A stretch of 11,846 nt of DNA, from assembly GCA_028290125.1 (NCBI GenBank), contig JAQGKM010000154.1, positions 1-11,846 of the forward strand, written 5' to 3'. Numbering within the stretch: the stretch's first letter is position 1; each line of letters begins with the position of its first letter. Of this stretch, positions 5,680 through 11,846 are shown in pieces. The translations under genes were made by a program, and so were the position numbers. The stretch is from Hyphomicrobiales bacterium (GTDB taxonomy: Bacteria; Pseudomonadota; Alphaproteobacteria; Rhizobiales; Beijerinckiaceae). The notes beneath the pieces are model-generated. The model was not told where the DNA came from. It did no database searches and worked only from the letters and a program-made list of their open reading frames with translations.

Positions 5680-7041
5680 ATGAGCGCCCGCACCGACCGC
5701 ACCCGATGGCCCCGCCGATTCGATTTTGCCGGCTTTGAGACCCGCGACGCGGCGGGCGAGGCGGACCTCGTCTACGCCTATGAGGGCGGCCCGACCTTCC
5801 GCGAGACCATCGCGTTCAACGCGCCGCTGCCGGCCAAAGGCTCGCCGCTACGCCCCGGTTTCGAGGCGGCGCTCGATGCGCTCGCGCTGGTGTCGGGCGT
5901 GTCCTACTACAAGGCCTTCCTGCCGCCCGTCATCGGCTATCGCGGCGTCGATCCGGACGAAGGCCAGCGCCGCTTCTTCGAAGAGCTCTACATCGACGGA
6001 CTTGGCGAATATGGCGTGCGCAACAAGGTCGCGATCGACGGCCATGTCAATTTCGACATCGCCCACGCGGGTCCTGCGCGACCTGCCGCCGCAAGCGCCC
6101 CCCTGCCCCGCCGCAGCGCCGTCCTGATCGGCGGCGGCAAGGATTCGCTCGTCTCGACGGAAGTGCTGCGCGCCGCGCACGAGCCGCTGACGTTGTTCGC
6201 GGTCAATCCGAAAAAGCCGATCCTCGATTGTGCGGCGGCGTCGGGCCTGCCGTTCATCCGCGTCGAGCGCCGGCTTGACGAACAGCTCTTCGCGCTGAAC
6301 GAACAGGGCGCGCTCAACGGCCATGTGCCGATCACCGCCATCGTCTCCTTCATCGCGCTGGCCAGCGCCTTCGTGCACGGATTCGACGCCGTCATCCTGT
6401 CGAACGAACGCTCGGCCAATCAGGGAAACCTCACACGCGACGGTCGCGACATCAATCACCAGTTCTCCAAGACCGCCGCGCTCGAGCGCGCGTTGTCAGA
6501 TTACGTCGCCCGCTACATCGATCCGAAGCTCGCCTATTTCTCGCTGCTGCGGCCATTGTCGGAAGCGCATATCGCGCAACTGATGGCGCGAACGAGCCTC
6601 TATGACGGCGCCTTCACGAGCTGCAATCGCGCCTTCCAGCTGCGCCCGAAGGAAGAGCCGAAGCGCTGGTGCCGCGATTGCCCGAAGTGCCGCTTCACCT
6701 TCCTGATGCTCGCCACCGCGATGGAGCGCCCGCGCATCGAGGCCATCTTCGGCGGCAACATGCTGGAGGACGACAGCCAGCTTCATGGCTTCGAGGAATT
6801 GATGGGCCTCTCGGGCCACAAGCCGTGGGAATGCGTTGGCGAGCTCGCGGAATCGGGCGCGGCCCTGCTGAAACTCGCAGAGCGTCCCGAATGGCGCGAA
6901 GCGAAGATCGTGCAGACCTTGGCGCCGCGCGTATCCGCGCTGATGGGCGATCCCGCGCCGGTGTGGCGCGATCTGCTGACGCCGTCGCCCGAACATGCGT
7001 TGCCGAAGCGCTACGAGGAGATGCTGCATGGCTTCCTCTGA
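5680..7041 (+). CDS. murL: UDP-MurNAc-L-Ala-L-Glu epimerase, MurL
   Basis: Predicted cytoplasmic peptidoglycan enzyme that inverts the terminal L-Glu of UDP-MurNAc-L-Ala-L-Glu to D-Glu, with ATP cleaved to AMP and PPi in the characterised Xanthomonas oryzae enzyme. The protein is 453 aa. A PP-loop-like ATP site, VLIGGGKDSLVS, lies at about 147-158, and an SNERSANQGN block near 240-250 is typical of the family. A cysteine cluster follows: C315, then C331, C334 and C337 in the segment KRWCRDCPKCRF. I choose ATG 5680 because the N-terminal extension of the longer frame lies over the wrbA promoter and is arginine/proline noise; the ribosome binding site is weak. The murD2 gene overlaps its end by 14 nt. 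This pairing is the characteristic MurD2/MurL arrangement and is the main support for the call. Assignment rests on remembered family features plus context, without a database search. Confidence 0.87.
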   Translation: MSARTDRTRWPRRFDFAGFETRDAAGEADLVYAYEGGPTFRETIAFNAPLPAKGSPLRPGFEAALDALALVSGVSYYKAFLPPVIGYRGVDPDEGQRRFFEELYIDGLGEYGVRNKVAIDGHVNFDIAHAGPARPAAASAPLPRRSAVLIGGGKDSLVSTEVLRAAHEPLTLFAVNPKKPILDCAAASGLPFIRVERRLDEQLFALNEQGALNGHVPITAIVSFIALASAFVHGFDAVILSNERSANQGNLTRDGRDINHQFSKTAALERALSDYVARYIDPKLAYFSLLRPLSEAHIAQLMARTSLYDGAFTSCNRAFQLRPKEEPKRWCRDCPKCRFTFLMLATAMERPRIEAIFGGNMLEDDSQLHGFEELMGLSGHKPWECVGELAESGAALLKLAERPEWREAKIVQTLAPRVSALMGDPAPVWRDLLTPSPEHALPKRYEEMLHGFL

Positions 7042-8329
7042 GCGGGCGGCGATCTGGGGTTTCGGGCGCGAGGGCCGCGCAGCGTTTCATCATCTGCGAG
7101 CGACGCAGCCCGATCTCGACATCACCATTCTCAACGACACCGCCGTCCCGGATGCGCCGGCAGGCGTGCGCGTGCTGAGCGGCGACGACGCCACGCGCGC
7201 GCTCGCCGCCGGGCAATTCGCACTGGTGGTCAAGAGTCCGGGGATCAGCCTGTACCGTCCGGAAGTGGCGGCCGCGCATAAGAACGGCACGCATTTCACT
7301 TCGGGCACGAACCTCTGGTTCGAGCAATATCCGGACGCCAGGACCATTGTTGTCACGGGCACCAAGGGCAAGAGCACCACGTCGCGGCTGATCCATCATC
7401 TGCTCGTCACGCACGGGCTCGATGCGAAGCTGCTCGGCAATGTCGGCGTCGCCGCTCTGGAAGAGACGCCGGGCCGCGACTGGACGGTGTTCGAACTCTC
7501 GTCCTACCAGCTCGCCGACTACGAACATGCGAGCGACATCGCGCTCGTCACGAACCTCTACCCCGAACATGCGCCCTGGCACGGCGACGTCGAGACTTAT
7601 TACCGCGACAAGCTCAACGCGCTGCATGACGTGTCGAAAACCATCGCGGTCATCAACCGCGCGCATCCCGAACTCGTGGCGCACGTCGGCGGGCGCGAGA
7701 ACATGCGCTGGTACAATGACGATGTCGGCTTCAACGAGCGCGACGGAAAGCTGCATTTCGGCGCGCGCGAGGTCGAGGTCGTGAACTTCCCGCTGCGGGG
7801 CGCGCATAATGTGTCGAACCTCGCCGCCGCTTGCACCATTGCCGAAATGGCTGGCGTGCAGGACTTGCGCGAACGCGTCGACATGGCGGGCTTCGAGCAG
7901 CTGCATCATCGGCTCGAAGAATTTCAGGCCGGCGGCGTCACCTGCGTGGACGATTCCATCTCGACTGTCCCGCAAGCCACGCTCGCGGCGCTCGCCGCCT
8001 ATCGCGATCGCCCGATCGTGCTGCTCGCCGGCGGTTCGGATCGCGGGCAGGAGTATGAGGAGCTCGCAACGGCTCTGTTGAATGCGCCGATGCTGGCGCT
8101 CATCCTCATGCCAGTGACGGGCGCGCGTTTGCGCGACGCGCTGCAAGGCCGCGCCACCTTCGACATCGTCGAGGCGCCGGGACTCGAGACCGCGGTCGCG
8201 GAAGCCATGAAGCGCGTGACGAAAGACGCTGTCGTGCTGTTGTCGCCTGCCGCGCCGAGCTTTCAGGAGTTCCGCAATTTTGAAGAGCGCGGCGCACGTT
8301 TCAAGGAATTCTGCGCGCGCTTTGCGTAG
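7028..8329 (+). CDS. murD2: UDP-N-acetylmuramoyl-L-alanine--L-glutamate ligase, MurD2
   Basis: ATP-dependent Mur ligase, 433 aa, predicted to add L-Glu to UDP-MurNAc-L-Ala in the cytoplasm, making the substrate for MurL. The Rossmann-like N-terminus begins AAIWGFGREGRAAF. The Mur ligase P-loop is VTGTKGKSTTS (109-119), followed by FELSSYQL (155-162), TNLYPEH (175-181), the carbamylated-lysine region YYRDKL (K195), AHNVSNLAAA (259-268), HHRLEEF (293-299) and SPAAPSFQEFRNFEERG (406-422). Blocks that contact glutamate in classical MurD differ: DDSISTVPQAT (308-318) replaces the usual NDSKATN-type motif, and GGSDRG (335-340) replaces GGxDKG. Both changes suit an altered glutamate specificity. The start ATG 7028 has GAGGAG 7 nt upstream inside murL, so translation is coupled. 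A plain second MurD (D-Glu ligase) is the alternative; MurL next door argues against it. Confidence 0.87.
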   Translation: MASSERAAIWGFGREGRAAFHHLRATQPDLDITILNDTAVPDAPAGVRVLSGDDATRALAAGQFALVVKSPGISLYRPEVAAAHKNGTHFTSGTNLWFEQYPDARTIVVTGTKGKSTTSRLIHHLLVTHGLDAKLLGNVGVAALEETPGRDWTVFELSSYQLADYEHASDIALVTNLYPEHAPWHGDVETYYRDKLNALHDVSKTIAVINRAHPELVAHVGGRENMRWYNDDVGFNERDGKLHFGAREVEVVNFPLRGAHNVSNLAAACTIAEMAGVQDLRERVDMAGFEQLHHRLEEFQAGGVTCVDDSISTVPQATLAALAAYRDRPIVLLAGGSDRGQEYEELATALLNAPMLALILMPVTGARLRDALQGRATFDIVEAPGLETAVAEAMKRVTKDAVVLLSPAAPSFQEFRNFEERGARFKEFCARFA

Positions 8330-8338
8330 CGCGCCACC

Positions 8339-8356
8339 CTCCCGCCAGCGCGGGAG
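8339..8356. terminator. Hairpin between convergent murD2 and amine oxidase genes
   Basis: A 7-bp perfect stem (CTCCCGC with GCGGGAG) encloses the loop CAGC in the 51-bp gap between the two stop codons. No T run follows directly on either strand, so if it ends transcription it does so weakly, possibly for both genes. Short GC palindromes of this CTCCCGC type also occur as dispersed intergenic repeats in Hyphomicrobiales, so it could be a copy of such a repeat. Confidence 0.35.
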
Positions 8357-8380
8357 AGAAACGCACCCTTTCCTCAACAA

Positions 8381-9706
8381 CTAACCCTTGATGATCCGCA
8401 GCGCCGCCGCTTCGCCCGCGAGATAGGCTCCGCCGGCCGTCATGGCGCCGCCGAAACTTTCGCCGCCGGTCGCTTCTCCGGCGAAGAACACGCGCCCCCC
8501 CACCGGCGCAGCGAGCATGGCGCGCGCATCGGCGTGGCCGGGGAGCGCATGCGAATAGGAACCGAGCGCGAAAGGATCTTCGCTCCATCCGGCCAGCCGT
8601 CCGCCGAGGAAGGCTGCGCGTGCGCCATCACCCACCAGACGCGAGAAGCGCGCCAGCGCCAGTTCCACCGCCGCGGCCTCGCCCATGCGCACGATGTCGC
8701 GCGCATGATCACCGCCGAACATTGCGACGACGAGGTTGCGGTCGAACGGCCAGCACTCGAAATCGAAAGTCTCGCGCGGCCCCGCGATGTCCCAGAGATC
8801 AGTGCCGGACGGGATGCCGAACCGCTCGCCGTTGAAGCGCAGCGCGATCTTGGTCAGCGCGCCCATCGCCAGGCCATCGAGCCCGCGCAACGTGTCGTCA
8901 GGAAGTCGCGGCGTGAAGCGGATGCGCTCGGCGCGCAGCACGCCGACCGGAACGGTGACGATCACCGCACCGGCGCGCAGCGCGCCCTTGTCGGTGTCGA
9001 TGATTACGCCCTGCTGGCTCCAGTCGATCGCGCGCACCTGGGTGGACAGCCGCACCGGCAGGCCCTGCGCCGCGCGCGTCACCAGCGATCCATACCCTTC
9101 GGGCGCGACGAAATCGTCGCCCGACCAGAGCCGCGCGTAATCGAGCGACGACACGCGCTCGGCCTCTTCGCCCAGCGCCATGCGCGCGAGATTGGATACG
9201 GCGCGCAAGGCCTCGTCGCCATCGGCCGCGACGCGCGCCGTCATCGCAATGTCCGGCACCGGTGCGAGATCCGGATCGAACCGCTCGCTGACGACGGCAT
9301 AGCCGCTGCGGCTCGCACGCTGGATCGTCACGCCGTCCTGAAACAGGCGGAAGGAGCCGGGCAGACGGTCGGAATCGAGAATCTCGACGCCCAGTTGTTC
9401 GGCGAGCGGACGCCAGGGATTCTTCTCGGCCCAGTGAATGTAGATCGCGCCTGCATCGAAGCGCTCGCCCAGGCTCGCATCCGTGAAAACACGCCCGCCG
9501 ACGCGATCGCGCGCTTCCAGAATCACGAAGCTCTTGCCCGATCGCGCCAGCGCGCGCCCGGCGGCAATACCGGCGGCGCCAGCGCCGACGATCACCACAT
9601 CGAAATCGACGACGGCTCCGGCTTGCGCGTTGACGCCGCGCGGCGCGGCCAAGGCGAGCGCCGCCCCGGATTGCAGCAGGAACCGTCTGGTCGGCAGGCC
9701 AATCAT
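8381..9706 (-). CDS. Flavin-containing amine oxidase, Tat-exported
   Basis: FAD-dependent oxidase of the monoamine/polyamine oxidase superfamily, 441 aa, expected to deaminate an amine or amino acid with release of aldehyde or keto acid, ammonia and peroxide. A twin-arginine signal opens the protein (PTRRFLLQSG at 5-14, cleavage near AQA 27-29), implying export of the folded, FAD-loaded enzyme. The ADP-binding fold is VVIVGAGAAGIAAGRALA (37-54), continuing to ILEARDRVGGRVFT (62-75). The substrate-side strand AGAIYIHW (85-92), the conserved flavin-water lysine K286 (ALTKIALRF), GSYSHALPG (382-390) and FFAGEAT (407-413) are all present. I choose ATG 9704-9706. An ATG at 9742 is in frame but sits beside a hairpin, and a TTG at 9787 is unlikely. 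The ribosome binding site is weak. The substrate is unknown. It is convergent with murD2 and follows the DUF2339 gene in the same direction, 89 nt away. Confidence 0.85.
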   Translation of the reverse strand: MIGLPTRRFLLQSGAALALAAPRGVNAQAGAVVDFDVVIVGAGAAGIAAGRALARSGKSFVILEARDRVGGRVFTDASLGERFDAGAIYIHWAEKNPWRPLAEQLGVEILDSDRLPGSFRLFQDGVTIQRASRSGYAVVSERFDPDLAPVPDIAMTARVAADGDEALRAVSNLARMALGEEAERVSSLDYARLWSGDDFVAPEGYGSLVTRAAQGLPVRLSTQVRAIDWSQQGVIIDTDKGALRAGAVIVTVPVGVLRAERIRFTPRLPDDTLRGLDGLAMGALTKIALRFNGERFGIPSGTDLWDIAGPRETFDFECWPFDRNLVVAMFGGDHARDIVRMGEAAAVELALARFSRLVGDGARAAFLGGRLAGWSEDPFALGSYSHALPGHADARAMLAAPVGGRVFFAGEATGGESFGGAMTAGGAYLAGEAAALRIIKG

Positions 9707-9743
9707 GAATGCGTCCCGTGCGTGCGTCAGCCCAGAGTGCATA

Positions 9744-9767
9744 TTGCCGCCCCGCAGGAAGCGGCAA
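9744..9767 (-). repeat. Inverted repeat between the DUF2339 and amine oxidase genes
   Basis: A 7-bp perfect inverted repeat (TTGCCGC and GCGGCAA) has a 10-nt spacer and lies 29 nt after the DUF2339 stop, upstream of the amine oxidase start. It lacks a T run, so it is either a weak terminator, an operator-type palindrome or chance. I see no clear promoter in this 89-nt gap. Confidence 0.3.
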
Positions 9768-9795
9768 GGTCGGCCGCGTTCACTCAAGCGTTATG

Positions 9796-11846
9796 TCAGG
9801 ATGGCGCTGAGGCCGCAGCCGTTGTCGGACGCGCGAAGATCAGCTTCTGGTAGACGAGGCCGATGCCGATCAGCACGACGCCCAAGCCGATGAACGACAA
9901 GGCGCGCAGGATGCCTTCCAGTCCTTCGAGATCGAGGAAGAACACCTTCAGCACCGTCAGCACGATGAACGCGAGCGACGCGACCCGCGCCTCCTTCGAA
10001 CCGCGCCAGAGGCCGTAGCCGAGCAGCACGATGCCCAGCATGAGCCAGACGATGGAATAGGCGTAGAACTCCGCGTCGCCGGTCCTTAGCAGGAAGTCGA
10101 CATCGGCGTCGTGAAACATCCGCCGCGTCTGCAGCGAGACATAGGTGAAGATGAAGCCGATCGTCGCGACGCCCGCCGCCGAGGCGAGAATGCGCCGGCC
10201 ATAGGCCCGCGCCTGCCGGGCAAGCACGTAAGCCGCCGCGCCCGGCAGCACGTAGCCGAGCAGCAATCCGTTGAAGACCCGGCCGCCCTCGATGCCGGCG
10301 CCGGTGAAAAACGGGTTCGCCAGAGCCAGCAGGTTGATGGCGGAGGTTGCGAGGCCGAGCAGGCCGAAGATCGTCGACGCGACGCCGAACACGACATTGG
10401 CGCGCCGCGCGTCGAGCCGCATCAGCACGATGCTGAAACAGAAGGCCGACAGCGCCATCAGTCCGTGTTCGGCGAGCGACGAGGTGTGGGCGAAGGGATC
10501 GCCTGCGTTCAGTCCGTGACGGATTTCGAAGAAGACCAGGAGCGCCGCAAACAAAACGGCGCAACCATCGGCGACACGCACCGGAATGTCGTCGGCATCG
10601 CGCAACATGATACGCGCCGCGAGCGCGAAGCAGATGGCGGGAACGCCATAGCCGAACAGCAGCCAGTTGAAGACAGGCGTCGCGCTGAGCGCGGGCCCGA
10701 CGATGCGCGGATCGAAACACAGGCGTGCGGCGATGACGATTCCAAAGCCGCACACGCACCACCGCAGCGCCGGCACGTCGAGACGATGCGCCACAAAGGC
10801 CGCGCCGAGCGCCGCGAGTCCGAGCGCCACCGTGAGCGCGCCGCCTTGCAGGATGAACACGAGTCCGAGGGCGAGCGCCGCGATGGCGCCGGCCGCAAAA
10901 GCGCCAAACGCCAGCTGGATGGAACGGCTCTCCATGATGTCCGGATGCATGCGGAACAGGCGCGCAGCGCCCACGAAAATCGCCGCCAGGGCGGCAGCGG
11001 TCGCGGCCATGGCGGGCGAGGCGTCGCCGCGCGTGAAGCGCAGGAACACGATGCCGAGCATGGCGAGCGGCAGAAGGTTGGCGACGCCGATCGCCACGCC
11101 CGCCACCGGCAGGCGCAAACGCGGGCCGATGAAAACTCGCCAGGCGGCGGCGAACGCGCAGCCCATCGATATCGCAACAGCGAGCCCCGCATAGAGCGTG
11201 AGATCGCGCGGCTGACGCCAGTCGAAGAAGATCTCGTAGCCGCTTTGCACGATGGGCGCCGCAGCTTCCGACGGCCAGATGCGGAACGCCGCCAGCGCCA
11301 CGACTGCGGCGCCAGAGACGGCGCCGATCGCCGGGGTCGCCAGCACGCCGCAGCCTGCCAGCAGCGCGACGGCGGCCAGCATGCAGAGGTTCCAGAACGA
11401 GCCGTACGCCCCATCGCCCAGCGCATCATGAAGCACGACGACAGCGAGCAGTGTGAATGCGCTCGCCGCGAGATGGGACGGCTCGTCGAACCAGGCCTCT
11501 TCGTCCGGCGTGCGCCGGTTCGGCAGATAGGCGAGGAAGGCCAGCGCCAGCGCTGTCTGCACGACCATGTGCAGGAGCGACGGCGCCGCAGCGGCCGGTC
11601 CCGAGGTCGCGAGCACGAGCCCCCACAGCAGACCGCCCGCAGCGGACGACAGGGCGAGCCAGAGCCAGACGCGCAGATGCGCAAGCCCATAGGCCGTCGC
11701 CGCGACGGCCGCGACATAGAGCACGACAGGCCAGGCGTTCGGATCCGGCGATTCCACCAGCAGTGGCGTGGCGAAGGCGCCGATCAACCCGATGGCGGCG
11801 AGCGCAGGGCCATGCAAGGCGGCGGCGACCATCGCCGCAAGACCCG
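9796..11846 (-). CDS. DUF2339 multi-pass membrane protein (5' end outside window)
   Basis: C-terminal 682 residues of a large inner-membrane protein; the frame is open at the right edge (codons before the internal Met at 11832 read GLAA), so the N-terminus is missing. Nearly the whole sequence consists of successive hydrophobic helices, roughly 18-20 by eye, separated by very short loops. Blocks such as GPALAAIGLIGAFATPLLV near the right edge, FFEIRHGLNAGD in the middle, and the end (LGYGLWRGSKEARVASLAF, then VLKVFFLDLEGLEGILRAL, then GIGLVYQKL) are characteristic of DUF2339. Full members are often 850-1100 aa with a cytoplasmic N-terminal coiled coil. The molecular role of the family is not established; an envelope or transport function is only a guess. 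It may be cotranscribed with the amine oxidase gene 89 nt downstream. Confidence 0.88.
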   Translation of the reverse strand, partial: GLAAMVAAALHGPALAAIGLIGAFATPLLVESPDPNAWPVVLYVAAVAATAYGLAHLRVWLWLALSSAAGGLLWGLVLATSGPAAAAPSLLHMVVQTALALAFLAYLPNRRTPDEEAWFDEPSHLAASAFTLLAVVVLHDALGDGAYGSFWNLCMLAAVALLAGCGVLATPAIGAVSGAAVVALAAFRIWPSEAAAPIVQSGYEIFFDWRQPRDLTLYAGLAVAISMGCAFAAAWRVFIGPRLRLPVAGVAIGVANLLPLAMLGIVFLRFTRGDASPAMAATAAALAAIFVGAARLFRMHPDIMESRSIQLAFGAFAAGAIAALALGLVFILQGGALTVALGLAALGAAFVAHRLDVPALRWCVCGFGIVIAARLCFDPRIVGPALSATPVFNWLLFGYGVPAICFALAARIMLRDADDIPVRVADGCAVLFAALLVFFEIRHGLNAGDPFAHTSSLAEHGLMALSAFCFSIVLMRLDARRANVVFGVASTIFGLLGLATSAINLLALANPFFTGAGIEGGRVFNGLLLGYVLPGAAAYVLARQARAYGRRILASAAGVATIGFIFTYVSLQTRRMFHDADVDFLLRTGDAEFYAYSIVWLMLGIVLLGYGLWRGSKEARVASLAFIVLTVLKVFFLDLEGLEGILRALSFIGLGVVLIGIGLVYQKLIFARPTTAAASAPS

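Noticed and set aside
6695..8380. A 561-codon open frame on the minus strand opposite murL and murD2
   Set aside because: It is a shadow of the real genes, with low-complexity, charge-rich sequence and no domain.
8534..9853. A 439-codon plus-strand frame opposite the amine oxidase gene
   Set aside because: The opposite strand encodes a complete flavoprotein with all motifs; this frame is arginine/histidine-rich noise.
1..11846. Mobile elements, tRNA or rRNA genes, CRISPR arrays or prophage genes
   Set aside because: I looked for repeats in tandem, transposase-like motifs and cloverleaf arms on both strands and saw none; gene content and base composition are uniform.

Overview
The window is GC-rich and gene-dense. 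Its S4 protein, arginine-rich GC-biased codon use and long antisense open frames suggest an alphaproteobacterium, probably Hyphomicrobiales. That placement comes from protein resemblance by eye, not from a search. I see no rRNA, tRNA, insertion sequence, phage gene or CRISPR array, and the gene content looks like ordinary chromosome.

Layout from left to right. Positions 1-491 (minus) hold the N-terminal part of rpsD (ribosomal protein S4), running off the left edge. Upstream of it is a structured leader of about 230 nt with a good sigma70-type promoter at 731-759. Next come two adjacent plus-strand genes for periplasmic binding proteins of unrelated ABC families, a family 5 peptide-type protein (861-2483) and a BMP/PnrA-type protein (2493-3512). 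Both have twin-arginine signal peptides and neither has a permease or ATPase gene beside it. They meet, after a 1-nt gap, a minus-strand group: wrbA (quinone reductase, with its own terminator), a TylF-like methyltransferase, and an SDR/NAD(P)-binding protein coupled to the methyltransferase by an ATGA overlap.

Divergent from wrbA is a two-gene operon, murL-murD2 (5680-8329), with a 14-nt overlap between the genes. By homology this is the alternative route for putting D-glutamate into peptidoglycan, described in Xanthomonas oryzae. MurD2 ligates L-Glu to UDP-MurNAc-L-Ala, and MurL then epimerises the terminal L-Glu to D-Glu using ATP. This replaces or supplements glutamate racemase (MurI) plus classical MurD, and it is the most interesting system in the window.

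The right end holds a Tat-exported flavin amine oxidase (8381-9706, minus) and the C-terminal 682 residues of a large multi-pass DUF2339 membrane protein (9796-11846, minus) that continues past the right edge.
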